Shown piece by piece: positions 8,580 through 18,704 of a DNA stretch of 64,000 nucleotides (within the stretch, counting starts at the first letter, position 1; the number at the start of each line of letters is the position of its first letter). The stretch is from the NCBI RefSeq assembly GCF_000942395.1, contig NZ_LN812102.1:1152816-1216815 (forward strand). The letters are read 5' to 3'. This DNA comes from Risungbinella massiliensis. Lineage in GTDB: Bacteria; Bacillota; Bacilli; Thermoactinomycetales; Thermoactinomycetaceae. The notes under the pieces are model-generated. The model ran no database searches and had not been told where the DNA came from. It was given only the letters and a program-made list of their open reading frames with translations. Position numbers and translations under genes: made by a program.

Positions 8580-10550
8580 TTATATATCTGCTTTGGGAGC
8601 CACGCGTACAAATGGTACGACGACTTCTTCTAAACTGATCCCTCCGTGGCTTACCACTACTTGATCTTTTATAATAAAGGCTTGTCCACTTTTTGCCAAT
8701 AGGACATGGCGATTTTTTGGTAGTGCCACATCATTCCAGCGAATAGAAGGATAATTCTCTGCGGCACGGTTTCGTAATGACTCCTCTTGATAAATCCTGA
8801 CTCGCTCTCCCCTTGTTTCTGCTAGCACTCCTTCTAACACTTTACCAATACCAACACTTTCTTTATTGCCATGATCTGAAGCAATATACACATCAAAATC
8901 GGCTGCCAGTAAGTCTGCTATAAGTTGTACTAAATATCTGTTTCTTAGCCATAATGATATTTCTTCTTGAATCCCCTGTAATCCTTGAATGGTTCCATGA
9001 CTAAACTGATCGATTGTATCAACCACTAATCCTGCAATACGAGTATTTGGTTTTTCTAGAGCCCGAATCCGATTACGATCATATCTCCCTTGCCCTAACC
9101 CTTTCTCATAAGTTATGTGCATACGAGAAATCTGTTGATTTTCCCAAAAACTTTTCCATTTCTGCTCTTCTTTATGTGTCGTATGAATAGAATCTGGGAA
9201 ATAAAAAGGAGGTTCTCCTGCAAAAATCGCTTGTCGAGAAACAGACGTAATCGTTGGTACCCAAGCAAACACCCCACGTTCTTCCAAGTGAAAGGTCTGA
9301 GATAGTACCTGCTTGATTTGTCCCCATTGAACAAAACTCATTCCGTCCAATACTATCAAAGCTATTTTCTCTTTCTTTTTCTTCATTTGTAGATAGTGAG
9401 GGATATGATGAACCATAACAGGGTTAGGTAAAAAGGGAAGCCGGACGATACTATGGAAATCACTACACATCCACTGTTGGAATCGATGATCAACCTGTAT
9501 TTCCAGTTGTTTCAGCTGTGTCACTAATTCATCATCAAGAGAAGACCCCAACGAAAGAAAAACATGTTTCCACTCTCCATATGTCTGGGCTATTTTTATC
9601 CAGTTTTTATAAGTAATCTCCTCTTGTAAATGCGCTTCTAATTTCTTAGTGAAATGGGTAAGTTGCTCTTTCTGTTCAAATCCTATATCGGTCTGTATTC
9701 CTACTCGCATCCATTTCGGAAGAGATGGAGATGGTACACCTGTTAATTTAAACAGCTTCCCCTCCATAAATAAATTATCCAATACCGCTTTTACACTTGG
9801 TAAATGGAAATAAGTATAGGGATCTCCTGAGTTGATCCCTATTTCTCTTGCTAGCTGAGGGTTAGCAGAAGTAGACTGAACCAATTGTTTCCATTCCTTC
9901 TGCACATAGAAATAAAAATATGATGCAGAAGAAACCAGCTCCTTTAACGGAAAAGGAGCGAGCGAAGCTTTCTTTTGTAGTTGCTCCACTACAAAATTCA
10001 CAATGGAATTAGGATATATGATCTCTTCATAATGCTTTTTAAATAAAAACTCCATTAAATCCTCTTTTGTTTCGATCTCTTGGTAACCACTTCCTTTGAA
10101 AAACTTCCTCAATAAAAAATCACAAGTATCCGTAACGGAAATAGAGCCTTGATACTGTCCGTAGACAGTAAACAAGGCATCTAACTGTTCAAAGGTTAAT
10201 TGCTTAATCACAGAGAGTGACATCTTGGGAAACAAGTTGGATAGACGAAGTTCAACAATCTCTCCGATTTGTAATAGATCATATGGGAGATGTTGCACGG
10301 ATTCATCCTCCACATGAACAATCAGGGTAACTGAACCGTTGTTTAAACGATCACGGAAAGTTGATTCAAATAAGTACCGAAAACGAATCGGATCTTTGTA
10401 TTCTAGAATCTCTAGTTTTCTCTCTAATAACTGATCCAAAATCTTTTTTTCCAAAAGTAAATGATCAGGATCAGAAACGATCAGTAGGGAAGGAATTGGT
10501 TCAACAAAGTGCTTTAAGATCTCATCTCTCCAATTGATCAATGATGTCAC
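8580..10550 (-). CDS. pglZ: BREX phosphatase-like protein PglZ
   Basis: A 656-residue protein with a C-terminal PglZ domain of the alkaline-phosphatase superfamily. Visible metal-site motifs are IALIVLDGMSF (Asp about 402), TITSVSRQAIFAG (Thr/Ser about 434), a VVDTIDQFSHG segment (Asp about 511) and YIASDHGNKES (Asp/His about 559-560). The N-terminal half is helical and variable, as usual for the family. The start is GTG at 10550 or TTG at 10538; an AAAGG site favours the TTG. It lies 8 bases after the methyltransferase gene. PglZ is essential in characterised BREX systems, though its biochemical role is not settled. Confidence 0.9.
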   Translation of the reverse strand: MTSLINWRDEILKHFVEPIPSLLIVSDPDHLLLEKKILDQLLERKLEILEYKDPIRFRYLFESTFRDRLNNGSVTLIVHVEDESVQHLPYDLLQIGEIVELRLSNLFPKMSLSVIKQLTFEQLDALFTVYGQYQGSISVTDTCDFLLRKFFKGSGYQEIETKEDLMEFLFKKHYEEIIYPNSIVNFVVEQLQKKASLAPFPLKELVSSASYFYFYVQKEWKQLVQSTSANPQLAREIGINSGDPYTYFHLPSVKAVLDNLFMEGKLFKLTGVPSPSLPKWMRVGIQTDIGFEQKEQLTHFTKKLEAHLQEEITYKNWIKIAQTYGEWKHVFLSLGSSLDDELVTQLKQLEIQVDHRFQQWMCSDFHSIVRLPFLPNPVMVHHIPHYLQMKKKKEKIALIVLDGMSFVQWGQIKQVLSQTFHLEERGVFAWVPTITSVSRQAIFAGEPPFYFPDSIHTTHKEEQKWKSFWENQQISRMHITYEKGLGQGRYDRNRIRALEKPNTRIAGLVVDTIDQFSHGTIQGLQGIQEEISLWLRNRYLVQLIADLLAADFDVYIASDHGNKESVGIGKVLEGVLAETRGERVRIYQEESLRNRAAENYPSIRWNDVALPKNRHVLLAKSGQAFIIKDQVVVSHGGISLEEVVVPFVRVAPKADI

Positions 10551-10558
10551 CTTTCTCT

Positions 10559-13330
10559 CTATAGTCCTAGACGAACCTGAGCGTTGTTGAAGTACATAAG
10601 CAACTTGTCATCTTCGTTTATGATTTTCTCTGGCAAACGATCTCCTACTTTGACAATCGTTTCATAATTCTTTTCGCTCCAAGCTTTCTTAAAACCGGCT
10701 CGGATCGCTTCAGTGCGGAACACTTTCATCTTTCTTTTGTTCTTTTCAAGTTCTTCTAAATACGTATTGAACTCTCGAAGCAACGCTTTCTCGCGCAGTT
10801 TTTCCAAGTCTGCTTGTTTATTTGGATCTGGTACATACCAACGATCCATTGCCTTTTCCACACGCTTGGGATCATCTTTCTCTAGAGAGCGAAAGTTTCT
10901 ATTTAAGTAGCTATGGATTTGATCTGGGATGTCTCCATCTCCTTCATAGCGTAAAAAGTTTTGGTTGAGCAAATCAATTAACTCTGGTAATGCTTCGTGC
11001 TTATCGATGTGTTGAATCTCTTTCATGAAGTTAGGATGCAATTCCTGATAGGTTTGTGGTTTTTTCATTAGTTGTTGTCTCAACCATTCAATAGCACTGT
11101 TCTCGTCCGAGACAAATAAATTCAACTGAGTAAACTCTTTGACGAGAATTCTCTTTTTATTATACTCTGCTACTTGTGTATCTAAGAAAACCATACCGTC
11201 AAGCATTGGGAATCGCTGTGCAATTTGCTCTTGGAACTCTGCTGATGAGACTGGTACAGGGTAAGCATTACGAACATGGTAAGCAACCATCCGATCAAAT
11301 AGAATGCGAGGGGTTCTCTCCACATCTACAGCTGCCTCACCCTTTTTCCCAATAAAGGTAGCTAGCTGAGCTAAGTGTCCTTTAACGAACTCCCAAGCTG
11401 ATTCACCAGATCCAACAGAGCTAGTAAGATTGTTAGTCATCTGTTCAGTTGGTTTATATGCAGAAATAACAAGATCTTGCTTTACAGCAGTGGTAGTGGT
11501 AACAGCTTTAAAACTTCCTTGTTTCTTATCTAGAGCTGCTACATGTGCAACAATAAAACCTACCTCCTGTAGTGCTTGTTGAATAGTGTTCCAAACACTT
11601 GCTTGGGAATTAGAGAATTCAACCGTCATCCAACGTCCAGGCTTTAGTACACTATAAGCCTCACTAAAACATTTGGTCATAAGTTTTCTATAATCGTTAA
11701 GTGTTTTTCCTTGCACTTTGTTTTCGATAGCTTCTTGTTCATTATTGGTAGAGGCTGTAAGCCACGATTCCCATAAAAAGTTAAGTTCAGAATACATTAA
11801 GTTTGCTCCGAATGGCGGGTCTAGAAAAATATAATCCGCATTTACACTAACTCTATTTGTTGTCGACATTGTACTAATCAAAGTATTTTGATGTACATTT
11901 TTAAAAGCCTGAATTAACTTAATTAACTTATTCTTGTAAGCAATTAAAACATTTGCTTCTGAAATTTGTGATCCAATATACAAAGTTCCACTTAAAGGAT
12001 TATAGGGGAAAGAAACACCTGGTCTATAACGGTTAAGTTTACTTACATTAATTAGTTGTGAGTTAAATAATAGCAGTAGTTGGGGCAAATCACATTTGGA
12101 ACGAATTGCACTTAGAATCCATAGATTTCTTTTACTATAAAAGTGATGTACATGTGTGATGCCTGTACGATCATTCCGACGAGATTCTCCTCCTTCAATC
12201 ATTCGATTTGTTGGATACCAATAAGGTATTTCACTTTCATCAATCTTTTTGATTCTACTAATATCATTGCTATCTAATAGTTTTTCATATTTCTTTTTAC
12301 CAACTACATAATTGATTAAAACTGGAGTCTGTTTTACTTGGCTAATTGTTTTGCTTAACCTCGAATCATAATAAGTCGTCCATGCTCGTTCTAATTTACG
12401 TTTAGTTAACTGCGAACCACAATTTGAACATTCAAACGAATCATGAACTTTACCTAGCTCTTTATCTACAGCCACATCCGAAAAAACTAATTCCTCGCTA
12501 CAGTCAGGACAAACAAAAACATCACTCCATACCATGTAGTTAATTTTCCCCATAACAGGCTTTCCATCTACATCAACCTGTGGAACCCCATCTACTACAT
12601 GTTGGGTTTCATACATCCATCCACATTCTTTTTCTACTTCTTCCAAAATCCGTTCTGCTTTTTGACGAAAAGCTTCCACATCTACTGGAGTATTGTAGTT
12701 ATAAGCAATAAATGTTGCGACAGGGGAAAGATCATTGAGTACTGCTTTTCTCGCTCCTAGCTTAGAAAATCGTTTCCCATCCTCATCCAAAATCGTACCA
12801 TCATCCAACACTTGATAGCCCAAACTCTCTACAACTGTGTGATCTCCACATAGCTGCGCAGCCACACCTGTCATCCCTGTCCCACAAAATCCATCAAATA
12901 CAGTATCTCCTGGATTCGTGTAGTGCAGGATATATCTCATAATTGCTTTATGTGGCACCTTGGTATGATAAGAGTGTGCATTATAGATCGGATCGTTTTT
13001 CCCCTCAGATACATCCGCTGCAAATGGTTCCCGATGATATTCTTCTTCCTCTTCCCCATATAGCTTTTTCTTTTCCTCTTCCCATTCTTTCATGATCAGT
13101 GGGATAAATGGGTTTGGACATGCTGTGTAGTAAGGAGGATCGGAGAGAGCGAGGATATCTTCATCCTCGCCAATCGGAAAACCCTCTATCTTTCTTAGCT
13201 CAGGTAGTTGTTTACGTAGCTCTTCGGTAAAGTAAGCACGACGAGCTTCATCATTTTCAAATGTCATTCCTAAGCAGGTTACTGGTTCTGCTGCTTTCTG
13301 TTGGAAAGACAGAAATTGTTGATCAGACAA
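10559..13330 (-). CDS. pglX: BREX adenine-specific DNA methyltransferase (PglX/PglXI type)
   Basis: A 923-residue methyltransferase expected to mark host DNA for self-recognition. It has an early SDPPYYTACPNP motif (about 63-74), an SAM-binding FDGFCGTGMTG (about 145-155), a zinc ribbon with CPDC (274-277) and CSNC (301-304), and a second catalytic-type motif FLDPPFGANLMYSELN (about 502-517). The zinc ribbon fits the DUF1156/COG1743 group used in type 3 BREX. The start is TTG, 7 bases from GAGGAGG, and it follows the brxC stop after 2 bases. Having two DPP motifs is notable; the second, in the catalytic domain, is the likelier active site. Confidence 0.85.
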   Translation of the reverse strand: MSDQQFLSFQQKAAEPVTCLGMTFENDEARRAYFTEELRKQLPELRKIEGFPIGEDEDILALSDPPYYTACPNPFIPLIMKEWEEEKKKLYGEEEEEYHREPFAADVSEGKNDPIYNAHSYHTKVPHKAIMRYILHYTNPGDTVFDGFCGTGMTGVAAQLCGDHTVVESLGYQVLDDGTILDEDGKRFSKLGARKAVLNDLSPVATFIAYNYNTPVDVEAFRQKAERILEEVEKECGWMYETQHVVDGVPQVDVDGKPVMGKINYMVWSDVFVCPDCSEELVFSDVAVDKELGKVHDSFECSNCGSQLTKRKLERAWTTYYDSRLSKTISQVKQTPVLINYVVGKKKYEKLLDSNDISRIKKIDESEIPYWYPTNRMIEGGESRRNDRTGITHVHHFYSKRNLWILSAIRSKCDLPQLLLLFNSQLINVSKLNRYRPGVSFPYNPLSGTLYIGSQISEANVLIAYKNKLIKLIQAFKNVHQNTLISTMSTTNRVSVNADYIFLDPPFGANLMYSELNFLWESWLTASTNNEQEAIENKVQGKTLNDYRKLMTKCFSEAYSVLKPGRWMTVEFSNSQASVWNTIQQALQEVGFIVAHVAALDKKQGSFKAVTTTTAVKQDLVISAYKPTEQMTNNLTSSVGSGESAWEFVKGHLAQLATFIGKKGEAAVDVERTPRILFDRMVAYHVRNAYPVPVSSAEFQEQIAQRFPMLDGMVFLDTQVAEYNKKRILVKEFTQLNLFVSDENSAIEWLRQQLMKKPQTYQELHPNFMKEIQHIDKHEALPELIDLLNQNFLRYEGDGDIPDQIHSYLNRNFRSLEKDDPKRVEKAMDRWYVPDPNKQADLEKLREKALLREFNTYLEELEKNKRKMKVFRTEAIRAGFKKAWSEKNYETIVKVGDRLPEKIINEDDKLLMYFNNAQVRLGL

Positions 13331-13332
13331 CT

Positions 13333-16300
13333 TTATTCCTCCTCTTTGTCTAACATAATTCGAACATTGGTTTTGGGTTGAGATCCCACATAAGCAGTGA
13401 TTAACTGATCAAATCGTTTCCGCAGTTCTGCGAGGGTAAGCGGAGCTCCGTCTCCCATCATCTGAATCACATGATCTACTGGGATTTGAACACGATCAAT
13501 TCCTTGTAATAGCTCCTTGATTGCTTGTAGGAATCGTGAATCCACTGGCAAATCTAGTGCCTTCTGAGATAGAAACATATGGACGAGATCTTGTTGCTCT
13601 GGGGATAATAGCTCGATGTTTTCCTTCATCTCTTCTGTCTCTATGTTATTAACTAGCAACTGTGTCCACTGATCCAGAAGAGTTTGCAATTCATCCTCTA
13701 ATTCATCCAATGTCGTTTTTGGCATTGTATCGTTAGCCGGACGAAATTTGCAGAATGGGCATTGCACATTATGGTCCAATTTATCTCTGGTTAGCTGGTA
13801 GCAAATTTGTAGAGATTGGATTCTGTTTTGCCAGGATTCCAGATGTGTTTTTGGGATAATCCGGATTATTTGTAGTTGGTTCAAGACAATATAGCGCTGA
13901 TCTTGCAATAGTTGCATCTTCTGGTTTTCTTCTGTAGCATTCAATCGCGCTTTATTATGCAGATCTAGGTAAATAATCTGGTATTCCTTTTTTAGATCTT
14001 CCGCCTGTCTTAGTTCTGCTCTACCATTTCTTCCATTCTTTAATGCTACTAACAATTCTTGTAATGCCTCATTTGCTTTCTTTTGCCACTCATGACTAGT
14101 TGGTAACAGATTTTGAGCATTAACCAAATACTGTGCTAGCTTGGTCCACTCTTGTACTTTCTTTTTCAATTCTTGAAGCTGTTCTAGTTTTTCTAGGGTA
14201 GCTTTTTGTTCCTGAATCTCTGCTAAGCTGTAGCGTAAGTTTTTCGCTTTTGCAGGGGTATTGAACTTTTGCAGTCCCTCCAAGAACTGTTTGAATTGAT
14301 CCAATCGCTCCTGATCTGTAGTGGAAGTAAGTGATTGTCCATCCCAGGAGACAATTCCTTGGACAAGCTCTCGATTCATTGTTAGTACTTCATTAATTAA
14401 GACATCAACTTTTGTGTGAGCCTGTGTAATCCCTGTCTCTAAAGCTGTACGTAAAAGGCTCGTATTCACATTTAGTAGTTCAAAGATCCCTTCCCACTCA
14501 CGAAGCGGAAGTTCACTCGGTTTTTTAATGTGAGTAAAATCAAGCAGCTGTTGCAGTGGCAATTTCACTAGCTGATCCAATTTCAAAGCATCATACGTAG
14601 TTCCGTTTATGGTAATGACAATGTCTCCACTATAAACCAATGCTGAAAGCACTACTAAGAGAAGCTCTGGTTCTAATTTAAAATTGGAGGATAGTTGGTG
14701 TGTCTGTGTTCCATGTTGATATGCCGTTTCAATCAACTCGGAATTGTTTATCACTTGTCCATGCCCTTTTTGATCTAATAAATCGAGAATCCATCGTGTA
14801 TATCCAGAATTTCTAGGATCCACTTTCTCTTTTTGATCTAGTAACACAAGACCATTCAAGATCGCTTTTCCATTCTTGGTTTTGGGATCAGCAATATTGC
14901 GAAGTGCTTCTGCTACATAGCCTTTTAAACTTTCATGAGTAATAGGAGTATCTACTTTTTTAAATGATGGATAGTCTGGATACCGATCATTAAACCATGA
15001 ATCCAAGCAATCCGCTGCTGCTTCATCCATAATTTCTTTTACTGAAGCTTTATGATGTGCAAAGGTACTCCATTCACCAAGCTTCTTTGTGATACCTTGA
15101 TAAGTCATTTTAAAAGCGGTTGGCATGTTTTGGATAAACCACGTTGTACAATACTTCATATATGTTTGTGCTTTATCCTCATATGTTTTCTTCTGTCTGC
15201 TCTCCGCACTAGCACTCATCTCTCTAGCTGCAGCATAGAGCTTTAATTTGTCGATAAACTCTGGGTCTTTATTGATAAATTTAAAAAAGACTTCGTCAGG
15301 TTTCTTCTCATCTTGAAACTTCGGAGGATCAAAAGGCTGCAAAACATAAAGATAGAAATCTCGTTCGGGCTGAGCCGTAGAACGTTCATTGGGTGCTCCA
15401 AAGAAAAGATATCCTTGGCGGGTTACATTCCGATCATACCAAGGTAGCTCATACTGCCAGATACGATAACCCGTTGTATAAGAATCCCTAGAGTTCTCTG
15501 TTACTCTACTAAACAGTTCAAAGAAATAACGATCTAGTTGTGTATCTGACAATACTTCTGCTTTTTCTCGAATTAACGCATCAAAATCTGTTACTTTTTC
15601 TAAATCAATATAAAACTGCCCGTTATCTTCATTAACTGAGATAAATTGATAGCTTACTGCTTTCAAGATCTCTCTCAGAGCAGCTTCTATATTGGTTCGT
15701 AAGAAACCAGCAGCGTCATCGTCATCGTCCATCACAGTCATATACAGGAAGAGTCCATCACGTAATTCTTCAGATGTTAGGCCAATCTTAGACTGAATAT
15801 CATCCGTAGTAAGACGGAATACTGCCAAAGCATTAATAATCCGTTCGGATATGGGGCGATATATTCCTGGAATTTTAGAGTGTTGCACTCGATCTTTCAA
15901 GGTTTTTACCCGATTCATTACATTACGGATATCTGGGTTACTCTTTAGAGATTTATCATCCTCCATGTAAGTCCAGTAGCTATCATAGGAGACTAAACCA
16001 GGTTGGTCATTAGGTACTTGTTGATCAAGAAGCTTCTTAATTTCACTACTTATTGTTTTTAATGCTACCCTTTTCTCTGTCACCATCACATTTTCAAAGG
16101 TAGACAAATACGAAGGGTGAATCGGGAATAGCTCTACATATTGTTCTAGTTCTTCATTTAATTTGCCATATAGTTTAGTGAACTTCTGTAAATGTTCCCG
16201 AATAAGAGCCTTTTGTTTATCATCTTTCTTTAATAGACGTTGTGAAGCAACATAAGCTAAATCTTCACGAACGATACTTACTTGTTCAAATCGTTCTTTC

Positions 16301-17010
16301 ACACGACGAAGCTGATCAGATACAAATTGGAATTTTGGGTTATCAAAGAGCATCTCCTGAATCCCAGCAATGAATCGGAATTTGGTATGATTACAGATCT
16401 CACCGATTTCACGTAAAAAACCGAGATCTAAGAAACGATCCTGATCATTTCTTGAATGTAGGTAGTCAAGCAACTCGTCGACTACTAATAATAGACCATG
16501 ATCTGGGTATTCTTCGTGAAATGTTCCCATCATCTCTATTAAGTTATCCTTGTTGCTACGTACCTTCTCAATTGGTGGGAACTCATAATCTACACCCATT
16601 TCTGCTAAGTGATCTTCTAACTCACCACAAATAAAATCACGCAGAGACATCTTCGTAGAACTCATCTCTGTGCGAATCACTTTAAACTTTCCTTCGATTT
16701 CTTTTGCCTTAGCAGCTACTTTTGGATTTGATAGGTGTTCACTTGCTCCATCTATTTCAGCAATCGTAGAAATAACACCCATCAAGTGTGATTTACCTGT
16801 TCCGTAGTTCCCGACGATAAGAATCCCTTTATTATCAACAAATCTTTCAAACTGTAATTGCTCGATCAGTATTTCATCTAACTGCTCAGCCATTCTCTCT
16901 GAAATTACGTATGTATCCAACATCTCAAAGGCCTTTTCTCTATTATCAGCTTCTCGAAGTTTTACAATCGATTCTAAAGGTTGAAATTGGATTAAGTCAC
17001 GATAATACAA
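13333..17010 (-). CDS. brxC: BREX ATPase BrxC (DUF6079 type)
   Basis: A 1225-residue P-loop ATPase. The opening YYRDLIQFQPLESIVKLREA, Walker A GNYGTGKS (67-74) and Walker B LLLVVDELLDYL (174-184) match the DUF6079 group that stands in for BrxC/PglY in BREX operons with brxF. The middle and C-terminal parts are helical and coiled-coil rich (about 880-1050). A CPFC pair near residue 1110 may bind zinc. The start codon is TTG, 7 bases from AGGAGG. It is expected to form the large AAA+ machine of the defence complex; the DUF6079 name is from memory. Confidence 0.85.
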   Translation of the reverse strand: MYYRDLIQFQPLESIVKLREADNREKAFEMLDTYVISERMAEQLDEILIEQLQFERFVDNKGILIVGNYGTGKSHLMGVISTIAEIDGASEHLSNPKVAAKAKEIEGKFKVIRTEMSSTKMSLRDFICGELEDHLAEMGVDYEFPPIEKVRSNKDNLIEMMGTFHEEYPDHGLLLVVDELLDYLHSRNDQDRFLDLGFLREIGEICNHTKFRFIAGIQEMLFDNPKFQFVSDQLRRVKERFEQVSIVREDLAYVASQRLLKKDDKQKALIREHLQKFTKLYGKLNEELEQYVELFPIHPSYLSTFENVMVTEKRVALKTISSEIKKLLDQQVPNDQPGLVSYDSYWTYMEDDKSLKSNPDIRNVMNRVKTLKDRVQHSKIPGIYRPISERIINALAVFRLTTDDIQSKIGLTSEELRDGLFLYMTVMDDDDDAAGFLRTNIEAALREILKAVSYQFISVNEDNGQFYIDLEKVTDFDALIREKAEVLSDTQLDRYFFELFSRVTENSRDSYTTGYRIWQYELPWYDRNVTRQGYLFFGAPNERSTAQPERDFYLYVLQPFDPPKFQDEKKPDEVFFKFINKDPEFIDKLKLYAAAREMSASAESRQKKTYEDKAQTYMKYCTTWFIQNMPTAFKMTYQGITKKLGEWSTFAHHKASVKEIMDEAAADCLDSWFNDRYPDYPSFKKVDTPITHESLKGYVAEALRNIADPKTKNGKAILNGLVLLDQKEKVDPRNSGYTRWILDLLDQKGHGQVINNSELIETAYQHGTQTHQLSSNFKLEPELLLVVLSALVYSGDIVITINGTTYDALKLDQLVKLPLQQLLDFTHIKKPSELPLREWEGIFELLNVNTSLLRTALETGITQAHTKVDVLINEVLTMNRELVQGIVSWDGQSLTSTTDQERLDQFKQFLEGLQKFNTPAKAKNLRYSLAEIQEQKATLEKLEQLQELKKKVQEWTKLAQYLVNAQNLLPTSHEWQKKANEALQELLVALKNGRNGRAELRQAEDLKKEYQIIYLDLHNKARLNATEENQKMQLLQDQRYIVLNQLQIIRIIPKTHLESWQNRIQSLQICYQLTRDKLDHNVQCPFCKFRPANDTMPKTTLDELEDELQTLLDQWTQLLVNNIETEEMKENIELLSPEQQDLVHMFLSQKALDLPVDSRFLQAIKELLQGIDRVQIPVDHVIQMMGDGAPLTLAELRKRFDQLITAYVGSQPKTNVRIMLDKEEE

Positions 17011-17021
17011 TTAAATTCCTC

Positions 17022-17477
17022 CTAACAAGAATTAACGATAACCTCACTCTTAAGGTATTTAAAGTACTCTGGATGACCCAGTTCTGCATGAATGAGATAC
17101 GAGTCTGTTTCATTTCCGTACCAGGGAACGATTAATATATACTCTCTACTGATATCTTCTAATAGCTTCCCTGGATCCAACTGTAAGGATGCTTCAAAAA
17201 GGATTTCAATATGATCTAATAAAAAAATAGAATCATTTGTATCTAAAAATAAGTCCTTGAATATACTTGGTGCTTTCCTAGCTCGGACCTTCTGAGATAT
17301 TTCTAGTAACATTCTACTAAATTCTAAGTCAACATTGATATAATTGATATTTAAATCTCTTGAAAGCGCTTGAAAATCATATTTTACATAATTTCCTGCA
17401 AGGAAGATTAATTGTTCTCGATACTGCTTCACTTCTTCTAAATTTTCTTCTAATTGTTCGACAAGTACTTTTATCAT
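17022..17477 (-). CDS. brxF: BREX-3 protein BrxF with degenerate P-loop
   Basis: The ATG at 17477 gives 151 residues, the usual BrxF length; the frame extends further upstream without a ribosome-binding site. Recognisable BrxF features are INYINVDLEFSRMLLEI, the Walker B-like SIFLLDHIEILFEASLQLDP, and GHPEYFKY near the end. In BrxF as I remember it, a canonical P-loop (GxxGSGKT) precedes the first of these. Here that position reads LIFLAGNYVKYDFQ and has no GKS/GKT, so nucleotide binding looks lost. The gene lies 12 bases upstream of brxC. BrxF is the hallmark gene of type 3 BREX. Confidence 0.75.
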   Translation of the reverse strand: MIKVLVEQLEENLEEVKQYREQLIFLAGNYVKYDFQALSRDLNINYINVDLEFSRMLLEISQKVRARKAPSIFKDLFLDTNDSIFLLDHIEILFEASLQLDPGKLLEDISREYILIVPWYGNETDSYLIHAELGHPEYFKYLKSEVIVNSC

Positions 17478-17567
17478 TTTCTGTGATTTCCCTTTTTTTG
17501 ATTTACGTAAATATATCATCAATGTGTAATATTTTATTTTGAATTACACGATTCATTTTGTCTTTTA

Positions 17568-18377
17568 TTAAAAGGTAAAATTGTCATTTTGAGCCAATTT
17601 TGACTGCTCCAAATCAAAAACATTGTACAAAAGATTATCTAAAACTTCGATTGCTATATGAATTAGATCTCGATCTTGGCTGGTAAATTGATGCACAGCT
17701 TTATTTCCGAGTACCCTTACCTTCTGTAGTATGACATGATGTGGTTTAGTGATAATGTTATGATCAAGTAAAATATCGATCATCTTTTGTAAACTCAAGT
17801 TATTTGGAATTGGTTCGATATTTGAATCAATTCCGGATGATATAATATCGATATGCTGTTTACAAATCGCCTCAGTAACCATACGTAATCCTGCTAAGGA
17901 AAGTAATATCGCACCTTGTTCAAAAGCCCTGACCACTTCATTTCGGAGTTCTTTAATCCACTGTGGAACATGTTGGAAAGAATATTTCCCTTGAAGGCGA
18001 TACTTTCTTCTAGGTGGTTCAGGATATATCTTGTAAGTATACGGGTCCTTTCCTTCCTCTACACTTTCTATAGCTAATTCATTTGTCGTCATTTTTACAA
18101 AAGAAACTGTTTCACCACATCCGCGGCATTTGACAATTACATATTTATCATAAAATAGACATTCTACTTCTTCGTGAATTGAGTTAGATGCAGCTAAGGA
18201 TACTTCCTTAGCTGCATCTAACTCTGTAATATCTTGGTTATGACGATGTTTTACTTTTTTCTTCTTAGTTTCTACATATTTTAAAGGTTGATTATCTTGA
18301 TTCATCACCAATTCATGTAGCTGCTTAATCTGGCAATTTCTACAATATAATCTGGAACGTAAGATATTGTCTGACAT
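17568..18377 (-). CDS. DUF4145 protein with N-terminal zinc ribbon
   Basis: A 269-residue protein, the first gene of the BREX transcription unit. Two cysteine pairs, YCRNCQIKQLHE (residues about 11-22) and VKCRGCGETVSF (about 82-93), are likely to form a zinc ribbon. The C-terminal domain (from about residue 150) has ALLSLAGLRMVTEAICKQH and VRVLGNKAVHQF, the pattern of DUF4145, a helical HEPN-like family often fused to or encoded beside restriction and defence genes. A good GAAGGGG site precedes the ATG. It is not a standard BREX gene; 90 bases separate it from brxF, so it may be an added accessory effector. Confidence 0.75.
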   Translation of the reverse strand: MSDNILRSRLYCRNCQIKQLHELVMNQDNQPLKYVETKKKKVKHRHNQDITELDAAKEVSLAASNSIHEEVECLFYDKYVIVKCRGCGETVSFVKMTTNELAIESVEEGKDPYTYKIYPEPPRRKYRLQGKYSFQHVPQWIKELRNEVVRAFEQGAILLSLAGLRMVTEAICKQHIDIISSGIDSNIEPIPNNLSLQKMIDILLDHNIITKPHHVILQKVRVLGNKAVHQFTSQDRDLIHIAIEVLDNLLYNVFDLEQSKLAQNDNFTF

Positions 18378-18704
18378 TTCATCATCCCCTTCAAAATTTC
18401 AAATGAATGTATTACGAATATTATAAATTAATTATATAGATATATCACCTTCTTTTAATACATAAAAACAGGCGATCCATCCTGCTAATAGTCACCTGTT
18501 TCAACTTTTCTAAACTTATTAATATTTTTGCACACACACTTAATCAAACCAATGCACGCTAGATACTTGAGGAAAACAAATCTTCTGATACCAATGATTT
18601 TTTTGCTATTGTTTCTCATGCTCTATTAGTGGCAAAAAGATCTAGCTTTTAATTCGATACCTCAAGCGCAGAAAAATTGTTTATTAATTTAAAAATCCCC
18701 TCTA
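18378..18704. other. Intergenic region between BREX operon and nuclease gene
   Basis: The AT-rich part next to 18378-18450 is the likely BREX promoter (minus strand). A hairpin at 18466-18501 ends the helicase/nuclease unit. Between 18505 and 18700 I see nothing I can support. Confidence 0.5.
18466..18501 (-). terminator. Terminator of the helicase/nuclease operon
   Basis: AAACAGGTGA and TCGCCTGTTT on the minus strand form an imperfect stem followed by T residues. Confidence 0.5.
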
